A stretch of DNA of 64,000 nt from Bacteroidales bacterium (GTDB lineage Bacteria; Bacteroidota; Bacteroidia; Bacteroidales; UBA932), in NCBI GenBank assembly GCA_017465225.1, contig JAFTWQ010000017.1:1-64000 (forward strand). Reading direction: 5' to 3'. How positions within the stretch are numbered: position 1 is the stretch's first letter; each line of letters begins with the position of its first letter. Of the stretch, positions 1-9,782 are shown piece after piece. The position numbers and the translations under genes are program-made. The notes beneath the pieces are model-generated. The model saw only the letters and a list, made by a program, of their open reading frames with translations. It made no database searches and had not been told where the DNA came from.

Positions 1-91
<91 letters not shown>

Positions 92-103
92 CTTTCTTAT
101 ACG

Positions 104-140
104 ACACCCTGTCATCATCAGATGACGGGGTGTTTTGTTT
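104..140 (+). terminator. Terminator of the rRNA operon
   Basis: A 13-bp stem (104-116 with 121-133, one G-T pair) with loop ATCA is followed by a T-rich tail. It lies just after the 5S gene. Confidence 0.85.
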
Positions 141-172
141 TGTGCATATGGATCTAATATTTCGTATCTTTG
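138..172 (+). promoter_or_regulatory. Bacteroidota-type promoter of the CocE hydrolase gene
   Basis: The -7 box TATCTTTG (165-172) fits TAnnTTTG. A TTTTG (138-142) lies 22 bp upstream and could be the -33 box. The start would fall near 179, giving a leader of about 15 nt. Confidence 0.7.
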
Positions 173-193
173 TTAAAATTCAAATATAATACT

Positions 194-1993
194 ATGCGAA
201 GATTCTTTTTTATTTTGATGGCAGTTCTGGTTTTCGGATCTTGTGGTAATGTGGAAGTTATTGATGAGCAATGGCTTGAGGATAATTATGCGAAGAGGGA
301 AGTGATGATAGAGATGCGAGATGGAGTCATGCTGCATACTGTCCTCTATGAACCTCTTGAGGCTGAATCTCGTCCTGTCCTGATGGTGAGGACACCATAT
401 TCATGTGCACCGTATGGAGAAGGATGGTCTCATGACCTTACAGGATACATGTCAGAATTTCTTCGCAATGATTATATAATCGTATTTCAGGACGTCAGGG
501 GACGATATATGAGTGAAGGTGAATTTGTCAATGTCCGTCCCTTCAATCCTCATAAGTCAGGTTCTGATATAGATGAAGCTTCGGATACATACGATTCAAT
601 CGAATGGATCGTAAATAATACTGATAATAACGGAGCGGTTGGCGTGACAGGTATGTCATATCCCGGATTCTATGCGACTATGGCTGCTTTGTCAGGCCAT
701 CCGGCATTGAAGGCCGTTTCTCCTCAGGCTCCGATCCTCGACTGGTTCAAGGGTGATGATGTTCACCATAACGGGGCATTCATGCTTCTTGATCTTTATT
801 CTTTCGCTTCTTATATGTTCAAAAAGCATGACAATCCTATAACAGAGGACCATGGTCTGCCTTCACCGATAGGTGAGGATGCTTATGAATGGTTTCTGGA
901 AATGAAGACTCCGGCGGCCTTGACCGCTGCTCTTCCCGATACCCTGGCATTCTGGAATGAAGTTCTTCTGCACCCTGATTATGACGACTTTTGGCAGGAA
1001 CGTTCTCTTGAACCACATCTCAAGGACATCAGTCCGGCTATCCTTGTTGTCGGAGGTGAGTTTGATACCGACGATTGCTATGGAGCACTGAATACATATA
1101 AGCTGATACATGAAAATTCTCCGGAAACAGATCTTCACCTTGTGTATGGACCATGGACGCATGGTGGATGGCATGAGTCTGACTATCAGGGACTTGGGAC
1201 CCGTAAGTTCGGTGAAGGACTGTCGACATATTTCATGAAGAATATTGAGTATCCGTTCTTCAGATATTATCTTGAGAATAAAGGAAAAAGGCCTGAACCT
1301 GTTTATGTATTTGCGTCTGGTTCAGATGAGTGGCAGACCATGGATGTATGGCCTTCAGATGATATTGCATTCACGCCAATGTATCTGTCAGGTGGAAAAT
1401 CGCTTTCAACCGATGCTCCTTCTGAAGAGGAATCCAGCTCATGCTATGTTTCTGATCCTCATGATCCTGTGCCGTTCATGGAGGATGCATCAAGGAGAGA
1501 TAAATCATATATGGTTGCAGACCAGTCGTTTGCGTCAGCCAGAAATGATGTCCTTACATTTGTGAGTGATGAGCTTGAAGAAACCCTTAAGCTGGAAGGC
1601 CCTCTCAAGGCTGAACTCGAAATGGAAATATCCTCTACCGATGCCGATGTCATCGTAAAGCTTATCGATGTCCATCCCGACGGATATCAGATGCTCGTCA
1701 GGGGAGAAGTGTTCCCGGCAAGGTATCGTTACAGTCTTTCAGACCCTCAGCCGGTAGAGCCCGGAAAGCCGTTCAGAGTGGATTTCACAATGAATGATAT
1801 CGCTCATTGGGTCCTTCCGGGTCATAGGCTTATGGTGCAGATCCAGAGCTCATGGTTCCCGCTTGTGAACATGAATCCTCAGACTTTCATGGATAATATC
1901 TATGAAGCTGATGAAAAAGACTATTTCAAGTCAGAAATAACCGTTTATCATCAGCAGGATAAGCCTTCGAGAATTCTTCTCCCCATCAGATAG
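194..1993 (+). CDS. CocE/NonD-family hydrolase, secreted lipoprotein (X-Pro dipeptidyl-peptidase-like, S15 fold)
   Basis: Alpha/beta hydrolase of the CocE/X-prolyl dipeptidyl-peptidase superfamily, which cleaves acyl esters or N-terminal X-Pro peptides; the substrate here is unknown. The chosen ATG gives a lipoprotein signal ending in a lipobox LVFGSC with Cys17, so the enzyme is probably anchored in an envelope membrane; an in-frame TTG at 170 lies inside the promoter and is unlikely. The nucleophile motif GMSYPG puts Ser near residue 155, the acid is in GGEFDTDD (about Asp291) and the base in GPWTHGGW (about His323). The C-terminal 200 residues match the jelly-roll domain of this family. 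At 599 aa its length is normal. It precedes enolase by 42 bp, and the two may be cotranscribed. Confidence 0.88.
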   Translation: MRRFFFILMAVLVFGSCGNVEVIDEQWLEDNYAKREVMIEMRDGVMLHTVLYEPLEAESRPVLMVRTPYSCAPYGEGWSHDLTGYMSEFLRNDYIIVFQDVRGRYMSEGEFVNVRPFNPHKSGSDIDEASDTYDSIEWIVNNTDNNGAVGVTGMSYPGFYATMAALSGHPALKAVSPQAPILDWFKGDDVHHNGAFMLLDLYSFASYMFKKHDNPITEDHGLPSPIGEDAYEWFLEMKTPAALTAALPDTLAFWNEVLLHPDYDDFWQERSLEPHLKDISPAILVVGGEFDTDDCYGALNTYKLIHENSPETDLHLVYGPWTHGGWHESDYQGLGTRKFGEGLSTYFMKNIEYPFFRYYLENKGKRPEPVYVFASGSDEWQTMDVWPSDDIAFTPMYLSGGKSLSTDAPSEEESSSCYVSDPHDPVPFMEDASRRDKSYMVADQSFASARNDVLTFVSDELEETLKLEGPLKAELEMEISSTDADVIVKLIDVHPDGYQMLVRGEVFPARYRYSLSDPQPVEPGKPFRVDFTMNDIAHWVLPGHRLMVQIQSSWFPLVNMNPQTFMDNIYEADEKDYFKSEITVYHQQDKPSRILLPIR

Positions 1994-2035
1994 CCATATT
2001 GGAATCGTTTTTGAGATTGAACGTCCGTGTTTTAA

Positions 2036-3322
<1,287 letters not shown>

Positions 3323-3354
3323 ATAAAAAAAGTGATGCAAATATTCGATTTTTC

Positions 3355-3385
3355 TTTGATAATTCAAAAAAAGGTTGCATCTTTG
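3355..3385 (+). promoter_or_regulatory. Possible promoter of tRNA-Ala
   Basis: TTTG at 3355-3358 and CATCTTTG at 3378-3385 (one mismatch to TAnnTTTG) are about 19 bp apart, ending 11 bp before the tRNA. Confidence 0.45.
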
Positions 3386-3396
3386 CATCCGCTTTC

Positions 3397-3470
3397 GGGG
3401 GTATAGCTCAGTTGGCTAGAGCACCTGCTTTGCAAGCAGGGGGTCGTCGGTTCGACTCCGACTATCTCCA
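3397..3470 (+). tRNA. tRNA-Ala (anticodon TGC)
   Basis: A 74-nt cloverleaf: acceptor GGGGGTA paired with TATCTCC (two G-U pairs), D arm GCTC/GAGC, anticodon stem CCTGC/GCAGG around the loop TTTGCAA, T arm GTCGG/CCGAC and discriminator A at 3470. CCA is not encoded. The anticodon TGC reads GCN alanine codons. It stands alone, away from the rRNA operon. Confidence 0.96.
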
Positions 3471-3478
3471 CAACAATG

Positions 3479-3506
3479 GACCTGATCAGACGATCAGGTC
3501 TTTTTT
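3479..3506 (+). terminator. Terminator after tRNA-Ala
   Basis: Perfect 9-bp stem GACCTGATC/GATCAGGTC (3479-3487, 3492-3500), loop AGAC, then six T. Confidence 0.9.
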
Positions 3507-3539
3507 GTTGATAGAGGTCCTTACAACCGGAATATTTTC

Positions 3540-3547
3540 TAACTTTG
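3540..3547 (+). promoter_or_regulatory. -7 box of the cstA promoter
   Basis: TAACTTTG fits TAnnTTTG and lies 21 bp before the cstA ATG. No convincing -33 box was found at the usual distance. Confidence 0.6.
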
Positions 3548-3568
3548 AACATCTGAAACATAATAACC

Positions 3569-5032
3569 ATGATCACATTTATTTTGTCCATCATTCTGCT
3601 ACTGGCAGGATATTTCGTGTATGGAAGATTTGTAGAGCGTTTTATCGGAGCTGATCCGTCCCGCAAGACACCGGCGTACGAACTTCAGGACGGTGTTGAC
3701 TTTCAGCCGATGCCGACTTGGAAAGTCTTTGTCATCCAGTTCCTTAACATTGCCGGTCTCGGCCCGATTTTCGGTGCCATAATGGGTGCTGCCTATGGCC
3801 CTGCATCATATCTGTGGATAGTCCTGGGGTGCATATTCATGGGAGCGGTGCATGATTTCTTTGCCGGAATGATGTCATTGAGGAATGAAGGTGCAAATAT
3901 GCCAGGCATCACCGGAAAGTATCTTGGAAAGGGGATGAAAGGCCTGATGAATGTGGTGGTCGCATTCCTTCTGCTTGCAGTCGGAGTGTCTTTTGTGACA
4001 GGTCCGGCCGATCTGATAGCCTCTCTGACCGGTGTCAGCAAGGAAATATGGCTGTATGCCATTTTCGCTTATTATCTCCTTGCCACTCTTCTTCCTATTG
4101 ACAAGATCATCGGTACTGTTTATCCGTATATGGGTGCCGCATTGCTGTTTATGGCTCTTGGAGTCGGTGTGATGCTTATTGCGGGTGATATCAATGGCTC
4201 ACATGAAATGATCGAACTTACTCCAGCGACATTGAAGAACTGGCATAGCGATCCGCAGAACAATATCATGATCCCTATGCTTTTCATAGTGGTTTCATGC
4301 GGAGCGATTTCCGGCTTCCATTCCACACAGTCACCTTTGATGGCCCGCTGCCTGAAGAACGAGAAATATGTACGTCCGGTATTCTATGGCTCGATGATAG
4401 CGGAAGGTATCGTGGCTATGGTCTGGGCAACTGCTGCTATGGCATATTTTGGTGGTCCTGAGGGACTTAACAATGCAATGACCGATGGGATTATGGTAGA
4501 CGGCGTGCTTACGAAGATCACTCCGGCCATAGCGGTCGATCTGATATGCAAGAGCTGGCTTGGAAAGGTTGGAGCCGTAATAGCGGTCATCGGTGTTGTT
4601 GTATGCCCGATCACATCAGGAGATACAGCTTTCAGGAGTCTCAGACTTACGATTGCTGACTTCCTTAAAGCCGATCAGAAGCCTGTTTTCAAAAGGTTCC
4701 TCATCTGCATCCCGATCTTTGCCCTGGCTTTCTTCTGCTGCAAGATGGACTTCTCTACAGTATGGAAATATGTCGGCATCTTCAATCAGGTTCTGGCGGC
4801 TATCGTCCTCTGGACATCTGCTGCATATCTGGTGGATCGTAAGAAACCGCACTGGATGTGTTCAGTCCCTGCTGCATTGCTCACATTTGTATGTGTCAGC
4901 TATTTCATCATGGCTCCTAATTCGACCGGCGGTCTGCATCTTGCTCCTGTCATCGGTTACATTGCGGGCGCGGCTGTCGCTCTTGGCATAATGATACTGT
5001 TCCTCGTCAAGACTCGTCGAGGAGTGAACTGA
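3569..5032 (+). CDS. cstA: Carbon starvation protein CstA-family peptide/pyruvate transporter
   Basis: Polytopic inner-membrane protein of the CstA family, whose characterised members take up peptides or pyruvate; the substrate here is not known. At 487 aa it is the shorter form seen outside Enterobacteria. Many hydrophobic segments span the protein, beginning with ITFILSIILLLAGYFVY. The family's N-terminal blocks ADPSRKTPAYELQDGVDF and FLNIAGLGPIFGAIMGA are intact, as are GAISGFHSTQSPLMARC and the serine/threonine-rich CPITSGDTAFRSLRL. It has its own -7 box. Its last 26 bp overlap the 3' end of the convergent glycerate kinase gene. Confidence 0.9.
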   Translation: MITFILSIILLLAGYFVYGRFVERFIGADPSRKTPAYELQDGVDFQPMPTWKVFVIQFLNIAGLGPIFGAIMGAAYGPASYLWIVLGCIFMGAVHDFFAGMMSLRNEGANMPGITGKYLGKGMKGLMNVVVAFLLLAVGVSFVTGPADLIASLTGVSKEIWLYAIFAYYLLATLLPIDKIIGTVYPYMGAALLFMALGVGVMLIAGDINGSHEMIELTPATLKNWHSDPQNNIMIPMLFIVVSCGAISGFHSTQSPLMARCLKNEKYVRPVFYGSMIAEGIVAMVWATAAMAYFGGPEGLNNAMTDGIMVDGVLTKITPAIAVDLICKSWLGKVGAVIAVIGVVVCPITSGDTAFRSLRLTIADFLKADQKPVFKRFLICIPIFALAFFCCKMDFSTVWKYVGIFNQVLAAIVLWTSAAYLVDRKKPHWMCSVPAALLTFVCVSYFIMAPNSTGGLHLAPVIGYIAGAAVALGIMILFLVKTRRGVN

Positions 5033-6164
5033 TATATCTGGAAACTGCTTTCCTGATGTTTCCGGAAGCTGTTTCCGGATTCATGACTTCTTTCAGTCCG
5101 GCTTCGTCTTTCGGAGTCGGGCTGATCTGTATTATGGACCTGAAGCCGAGCTCGTCCTTCTCGTCTTGCGCAAGGCTTACCTGTCCGGCAATTGCGACCA
5201 CAGGTATCCTGCCGGCTCTTTTAAGTACCCCGGCAGCAGCCTTGCCCTTTGCAGTCTGGCTGTCGATCCTGCCTTCACCTGTTATTATGAGATCTGCGTC
5301 GGAAATAAGGCTCTCAAATCCGACCGTATCCAGTATCAGGCCGATCCCTTTTTCAAGTCTTGCTTTCATGAACACATGAAGCGCTCCTCCGAGTCCTCCT
5401 GCCGCTCCGCTTCCCGGAACCATGCTCAGGTCACATCCTGAATACATCCTTATGATTCCGGCAAAGGATTTCATGCCATTCTCAAGCTCTGCGATAGCCT
5501 TGTCATCAGCTCCCTTCTGGCGCGCAAATATATTTGAGGCACCATCGGGACCGACGAATGGAGTGTCTACATCGCAGGCCGCAACGAATTCACATTCATC
5601 TATGTCGATGCAGAGACCTGAAGTGTCGATGCGCCTGATCGCTGAAAGCTTTGAACCGCAGCATCCGGTGATCTGCCTTCCATCTGCGTCAATGAATCGG
5701 ACTCCCAATGCTTCAAGCATGCCTGTCCCTCCGTCATTGGTGGCGCTTCCTCCTAACCCGATGATGAACTTCCTGCAGCCTCTCTCATAGGCATGTCTGA
5801 TCAGCTCTCCGGTTCCGTATGATGAGGTGTATAATGGATTTCTTTCTTCCGGTGTCAGCAGCGTAAGTCCGCTGGCTGCTGCAGATTCGATGATTGCGGT
5901 CTGCCTTCCGGTGTGCATGCAGATGCCGTAGCTGGCATTGATCTTTCTTCCCAGCGGGTCGTGGACCATGGCTTCGGCAGGTTCAGCGGCCATTCTGCCC
6001 GATATGGCATCCAGTGTGCCTTCGCCTCCGTCTGCGACGGCAACGGATGCTATGTCGCATTCCGGCAGGACATCTCTTATTCCCTGTCCTGCGGCTTCTG
6101 CAACCTGGGCGGAAGTCAATGACCCTTTGAATGAGTCGGAGGCTATGACAATCTTTCTGATCAT
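5007..6164 (-). CDS. glxK: Glycerate kinase
   Basis: Phosphorylates glycerate using ATP (GarK/GlxK family, usually 2-phosphoglycerate), feeding it to the enolase step. The protein of 385 aa has the family N-terminus RKIVIASDSFKGSLTS, the block VADGGEGTLDA, the loop IGLGGSATNDGGTGML and the segment DLIITGEGRIDSQTAKGKA near residue 295. The start at 6164 (MIRKIVIAS) is fixed by the conserved N-terminus. A TAnnTTTG box lies only 5 nt upstream of the ATG, so the message may be almost leaderless. Its end overlaps cstA by 26 bp tail to tail. There are no other glycerate-pathway genes beside it except enolase 2 kb away. Confidence 0.93.
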   Translation of the reverse strand: MIRKIVIASDSFKGSLTSAQVAEAAGQGIRDVLPECDIASVAVADGGEGTLDAISGRMAAEPAEAMVHDPLGRKINASYGICMHTGRQTAIIESAAASGLTLLTPEERNPLYTSSYGTGELIRHAYERGCRKFIIGLGGSATNDGGTGMLEALGVRFIDADGRQITGCCGSKLSAIRRIDTSGLCIDIDECEFVAACDVDTPFVGPDGASNIFARQKGADDKAIAELENGMKSFAGIIRMYSGCDLSMVPGSGAAGGLGGALHVFMKARLEKGIGLILDTVGFESLISDADLIITGEGRIDSQTAKGKAAAGVLKRAGRIPVVAIAGQVSLAQDEKDELGFRSIIQISPTPKDEAGLKEVMNPETASGNIRKAVSRYISSLLDES

Positions 6165-6169
6165 GGGTG

Positions 6170-6177
6170 CAAATATA
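6170..6177 (-). promoter_or_regulatory. -7 box very close to the glxK start
   Basis: On the minus strand TATATTTG fits TAnnTTTG. Only 5 nt separate it from the glxK ATG. No good -33 box is present, because that position falls in the tRNA-Glu terminator. Confidence 0.45.
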
Positions 6178-6180
6178 ATG

Positions 6181-6206
6181 AAAAAGGTCAGCATTTCTGC
6201 TGACCT
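6181..6206 (-). terminator. Terminator after tRNA-Glu
   Basis: Minus-strand stem AGGTCAGCA/TGCTGACCT (9 bp, loop GAAA), then TTTTT. It separates the tRNA from glxK. Confidence 0.88.
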
Positions 6207-6207
6207 C

Positions 6208-6282
6208 TGGTAGTCGGTAGGGGAATCGAACCCCTATTGCAAGATTGAGAATCTTGAGTACTAACCTTTATACGAACCGACC
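6208..6282 (-). tRNA. tRNA-Glu (anticodon CTC)
   Basis: Minus-strand cloverleaf: acceptor GGTCGGT/ACCGACT, D arm GTAT/GTAC, anticodon stem CAAGA/TCTTG with loop TTCTCAA, T arm AGGGG/CCCCT and discriminator A. CCA is encoded at 6208-6210, unlike the tRNA-Ala in this window. Anticodon CTC reads GAG, so this is the secondary glutamate isoacceptor. Confidence 0.92.
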
Positions 6283-6302
6283 GTTTTATCGTTTTGGGAT
6301 TG

Positions 6303-6333
6303 CAAAGGTACGCAATTTTTCTTTACTTCCAAA
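6303..6333 (-). promoter_or_regulatory. Promoter of tRNA-Glu
   Basis: Minus strand: TTTG at 6333-6330, 19 bp, then TACCTTTG (6310-6303), a full match to the -33/-7 pattern. It lies 20 bp before the mature 5' end. Confidence 0.8.
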
Positions 6334-6376
6334 TTTTTCTGCAACTTTTTTGAGAAAAATGCATTTTTCTGCGTTT

Positions 6377-6745
6377 TTACTTCAAAAAGACGAAGAAAAC
6401 AGCCATGATAAGACAGAAAAACGCTGCAAAATGATTCCACTGAAGAGTCTGGCCTTTGAACATTACAGTAACAAGAACGGTAAATACTGTCAGGGAGATT
6501 ACCTCCTGGATGATCTTAAGCTGCATCAGGTTGAACGGACCACCGTTCTCAATGAATCCGATCCTGTTCGCAGGCACTTGGGCACAGTATTCGAAAAAGG
6601 CTACTCCCCATGAGAATAATATCACGACGATCAGCGGCCAGCTTGACGAGATCTTCATCTCCTGAAGCTTGAGATGGCCGTACCATGCAAATGTCATGAA
6701 GACATTTGATGCTATGAGCAGAAGGATTGTCCAGATTGCTTTCAT
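6377..6745 (-). CDS. DMT-family small membrane protein (DUF486)
   Basis: Hydrophobic 122-aa protein with about four transmembrane segments, starting with KAIWTILLLIASNVFMTFAWY and ending MAVFFVFLK. It carries the DUF486 blocks WGVAFFEYCAQVPANRIG and FNLMQLKIIQEVISL, a family placed in the drug/metabolite transporter superfamily with no known substrate. The start at 6745 follows the promoter box at 6767-6774 by 21 bp. It is a single-gene unit reading away from glmM. Confidence 0.85.
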   Translation of the reverse strand: MKAIWTILLLIASNVFMTFAWYGHLKLQEMKISSSWPLIVVILFSWGVAFFEYCAQVPANRIGFIENGGPFNLMQLKIIQEVISLTVFTVLVTVMFKGQTLQWNHFAAFFCLIMAVFFVFLK

Positions 6746-6766
6746 GTCCTGTTGTTTAATCGGCTG

Positions 6767-6774
6767 CAAAAGTA
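6767..6774 (-). promoter_or_regulatory. -7 box of the DUF486 gene
   Basis: Minus-strand TACTTTTG fits TAnnTTTG, 21 bp before the ATG. It stands back to back with the glmM promoter, 32 bp away. Confidence 0.65.
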
Positions 6775-6806
6775 ATATTTAATTTGTAATTGCAGACATA
6801 AAACTT

Positions 6807-6814
6807 TAATTTTG
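6807..6814 (+). promoter_or_regulatory. -7 box of glmM-namZ
   Basis: TAATTTTG fits TAnnTTTG and lies 23 bp before the glmM ATG. Confidence 0.65.
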
Positions 6815-6837
6815 CAAGATTGCCAAACAGAAATATC

Positions 6838-8289
6838 ATGACACTTATCAAATCGATTTCAGGAATCAGAGGAACGATCGGAGGCGTGCCTGGTGAGGCT
6901 TTGACTCCGATTGACATCGTTAAATTCACATATGCATATTGCGAAAAAATGAAGGAACGCCGTCCTAAGGCTGATGGCGAGAGATACAAGGTCGTTGTCG
7001 GAAAGGATGCGCGTCTTTCGGGAGACATGGTCGAGCAGCTTGTATGCGGAACTTTGGTTTCATGCGGCGTGGATGTCGTGAAGGCCGGCTTCGCTTCGAC
7101 TCCGACTACGGAGATGGCTGTAGTGTTTGAAGAGGCGGACGGAGGAATCATCCTTACGGCTTCCCACAATCCGAAGCAGTGGAATGCCCTCAAGCTTCTC
7201 AATGAGAAGGGAGAGTTCCTGAATGCGGAGGAAGGTGCTGCGATTCTCGAGTGTGCAGAACAGGAGAACTTCTCTTTCGCGGATGTGGATTCATTGGGAG
7301 ATATTGAAGAGAAGGATTTCACTGACCAGCATCTTGATGCTGTGCTGGCCCTTCCTGTTGTAGATGCGGAGGCTGTGCGCAATGCTCATTTCAAGGTGGC
7401 CCTTGATGCCGTGAATTCGGTCGGAGGCATCATCATGCCGCGTCTTCTCGAGCGTCTCGGCGTGGAATGCGTGTGTGTCAACTGCGAGCCTACAGGAGAA
7501 TTCGCTCATAATCCTGAGCCGCTTCCGTCAAATCTCGTCGAACTTTGCGAGGCTGTGGTGAACAATAAGGCTGATCTCGGAATATCGGTGGATCCGGATG
7601 TGGACCGTCTTGCGCTCATCTGCGAGGACGGAAAGCCGTTCGGCGAGGAATATACGCTTGTGAGCGTTGCAGATTATCTCCTTTCGAGGGTCTACAATGA
7701 GGCTTTGGAGACCGGCAGGTCTATGGAGGATATCGCCGCTCCGTATCAGATGATGACGTCATCGAACCTTTCTTCTTCACGTGCACTCCGTGACGTGACC
7801 GAACAGTACGGCGGCGAGTATCATGCCGCAGCCGTAGGTGAGGTGAATGTGACTACCATGATGAAGGAGTGCGGCGCTATCATCGGAGGAGAAGGAAACG
7901 GAGGAGTGATCTATCCTGCACTTCATTACGGACGTGATGCCATGGTCGGAGTTGCACTGTTCCTTACCAATCTTGCATATAAGAAGATGAAGGTGTCCGA
8001 GCTCTTGAAGACATATCCTGAATATGTGATCGCGAAGAACAAGATCGAACTTTCCGACAGCGCCCTCATCGACAGGATTCTCGATCAGGTGAAGAAGGAA
8101 TATGAGTCAGAAGACATCAATACCATCGACGGTGTCAAGATCTCGTTCGAGGCAAGGAAGGAATGGGTGCATCTACGCCGTTCGAATACAGAGCCGATCA
8201 TCCGCATATATGCCGAGGCGGCAACAAAAGAGGCTGCTGATGCCCTTGCACAGCAGATAATCGACATCGCTAATAAAATCATAGGGTAG
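6838..8289 (+). CDS. glmM: Phosphoglucosamine mutase
   Basis: Alpha-D-phosphohexomutase that probably makes glucosamine-1-phosphate for UDP-GlcNAc, the precursor of peptidoglycan and lipid A. All four family motifs are present: the phosphoserine loop TASHNPKQWNALK (Ser near residue 109), the metal loop DPDVDRLAL, the sugar loop GEGNGGVI and the phosphate-binding RRSNTEPIIRIYAE. The 483-aa protein starts at the ATG 24 bp after the -7 box. The TNTEP/SNTEP motif and the N-terminus SISGIRGTIGG fit GlmM rather than a phosphoglucomutase, but family members are hard to tell apart. It is translationally coupled to namZ, which also handles cell-wall amino sugars. Confidence 0.88.
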   Translation: MTLIKSISGIRGTIGGVPGEALTPIDIVKFTYAYCEKMKERRPKADGERYKVVVGKDARLSGDMVEQLVCGTLVSCGVDVVKAGFASTPTTEMAVVFEEADGGIILTASHNPKQWNALKLLNEKGEFLNAEEGAAILECAEQENFSFADVDSLGDIEEKDFTDQHLDAVLALPVVDAEAVRNAHFKVALDAVNSVGGIIMPRLLERLGVECVCVNCEPTGEFAHNPEPLPSNLVELCEAVVNNKADLGISVDPDVDRLALICEDGKPFGEEYTLVSVADYLLSRVYNEALETGRSMEDIAAPYQMMTSSNLSSSRALRDVTEQYGGEYHAAAVGEVNVTTMMKECGAIIGGEGNGGVIYPALHYGRDAMVGVALFLTNLAYKKMKVSELLKTYPEYVIAKNKIELSDSALIDRILDQVKKEYESEDINTIDGVKISFEARKEWVHLRRSNTEPIIRIYAEAATKEAADALAQQIIDIANKIIG

Positions 8290-9356
8290 TGTTTTCATTC
8301 AGGACAACATCATTGGAAGAACAGCTTGACAAGGCTCTTCATGAGGGCAAGGTCGGCTGTTTCTGTACCCAGAACTGCTGGGATACCGAGCGTGGAAGGT
8401 ACATGTATGACATCTTCCGCGAAAGAGGGAACCTTGAGATCATTTTCAATCCCCGCGATACCGAGCTTACGCCTTTGACCAACCATATCGAGTTCTCGAA
8501 GGAAGATCTGAAGGCATTGAATGCAGTCGTCGTGGAAATCCAGGATGTGGGAGCACGTTACTTCAACTATACGAAGGATGTGTTCCGCCTCATGGATGCC
8601 TTGAAGGAAATGAAGGAGGAGGCCCCTTCACTCTATATCGTCGACCATAACAATCCGGCCGGAAGGATCGTGGAAGGAACCATGCCGTCTTCCGTACAGG
8701 AGGTGAATGTCCCTAAAGTGGCTCACCGTCATGGACTTACGCTCGGAGAACTTGCCAACCTTTACTATCATGAGATTAACGCCAAGTTCGCTCTTCATGT
8801 GATCTCGGCATTGGCTACAGACTCAAACCATCAGCTCATGCCATGGACGATAGCTCCGGCATCAGATATTCCGGGCCTCTTTACATGTGATGTCTATAGT
8901 GGCGGCGGCCTCTGGAACAATACCAACATCACCCCGGGTATCGGTACGGCAAGACCATATGAATATTTCGGTGCTCCGTTTGTGAAGCACGGTGGACGTG
9001 ATGTGGTGCCGGTTGCCGAGGGCATAATGCTCCGTCCATGCTCTTTCACTCCGTCTTGCGGAAGATACGAGGGGCAGAAATGTTTCGGATATCAGCTGAT
9101 GCGTGAACCGGGAGTGGAGTATCATTCCCTCATGCATACCCTGATGCTGATCAGGTATTTCAAGGAGAATTACGAGGAGTTCCGCCTTGAGGATGGCTTT
9201 GAAGCAAAGCTTTCGGACCAGTTCCTTCTCGACTACATCGACGGCAAGGTCACAGCCGAGGAAATGCGCGAGCATGTGAAGGTGGAGGAGCAGAAATGGA
9301 TCAGAAAGGCGAAGAAATTCATGCTTTACGACGACCAGCCATACAGAATCAAATAG
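8289..9356 (+). CDS. namZ: NamZ-like exo-beta-N-acetylmuramidase (DUF1343)
   Basis: DUF1343-family protein. A characterised member, NamZ, removes terminal MurNAc from peptidoglycan fragments in cell-wall recycling. The 355-aa protein has the family blocks VVEIQDVGARYFNYTKDVFR, DHNNPAGRIVEGTMP, GLTLGELANLYY and CDVYSGGGLWNNTNITPGIG. The GTG start at 8289 shares its G with the glmM stop (TAGTG), so translation is probably coupled. I see no signal peptide, so it would act in the cytoplasm on imported fragments. MurNAc salvage next to glmM makes sense. Confidence 0.8.
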   Translation: MFSFRTTSLEEQLDKALHEGKVGCFCTQNCWDTERGRYMYDIFRERGNLEIIFNPRDTELTPLTNHIEFSKEDLKALNAVVVEIQDVGARYFNYTKDVFRLMDALKEMKEEAPSLYIVDHNNPAGRIVEGTMPSSVQEVNVPKVAHRHGLTLGELANLYYHEINAKFALHVISALATDSNHQLMPWTIAPASDIPGLFTCDVYSGGGLWNNTNITPGIGTARPYEYFGAPFVKHGGRDVVPVAEGIMLRPCSFTPSCGRYEGQKCFGYQLMREPGVEYHSLMHTLMLIRYFKENYEEFRLEDGFEAKLSDQFLLDYIDGKVTAEEMREHVKVEEQKWIRKAKKFMLYDDQPYRIK

Positions 9357-9394
9357 TGTACGGCCTGAATCCGAAGAAATATCTTTTAAAAAGG

Positions 9395-9425
9395 TTGTTT
9401 AATTGAAAAAATAGCCGTACATTTG
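9395..9425 (+). promoter_or_regulatory. Promoter of the L31 gene
   Basis: TTG (9395-9397), 20 bp, TACATTTG (9418-9425): a clean -33/-7 pair. The leader is about 30 nt. Confidence 0.82.
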
Positions 9426-9461
9426 CGCCGCAAATTTAGTTAACTAACAATTTATAACGTT

Positions 9462-9710
9462 ATGAAGAAAGGTATACATCCCGAAACCTACCGTCTTGTA
9501 GCTTTCAAGGATATGTCAAACGATCAGGTGTTCATCACCCGCTCATGCGCGAACACCAAGGAGACAATCGAGATCGAGGGCGTTGAGTACCCTGTAGTAA
9601 AACTCGAGATCTCTAACACATCTCACCCATTCTACACTGGTAAGATGAAGCTTGTTGATACAGCAGGTCGTGTTGATAAATTCTATCAGAGATACGCAAA
9701 GAGGAAGTAA
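9462..9710 (+). CDS. rpmE2: 50S ribosomal protein L31 type B
   Basis: Small basic ribosomal protein of 82 aa. MKKGIHPETYRLVAFKDMSN and the block HPFYTGKMKLVDTAGRVDKF are typical of L31. The Cys residues of the zinc-binding type A form are missing, apart from one Cys in RSCANT, so this is the zinc-independent type B. It is a single-gene unit with its own promoter and terminator. Confidence 0.95.
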   Translation: MKKGIHPETYRLVAFKDMSNDQVFITRSCANTKETIEIEGVEYPVVKLEISNTSHPFYTGKMKLVDTAGRVDKFYQRYAKRK

Positions 9711-9734
9711 TTCCTTCAAGACATACAGGTGCAG

Positions 9735-9767
9735 ACCGGTCCGCAGGATACTGTGGACCGGTTTTTT
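9735..9767 (+). terminator. Terminator of the L31 gene
   Basis: Stem ACCGGTCC/GGACCGGT (9735-9742, 9755-9762), then a run of T. Confidence 0.87.
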
Positions 9768-9782
9768 ATTGCGTTCCCGTAA

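Noticed and set aside
3412..3654. Frame across tRNA-Ala
   Set aside because: It reads through the tRNA and its terminator.
6245..6376. Small gene between tRNA-Glu and DUF486
   Set aside because: The stretch holds the tRNA promoter and an A/T-rich gap; the frame there runs through the tRNA.
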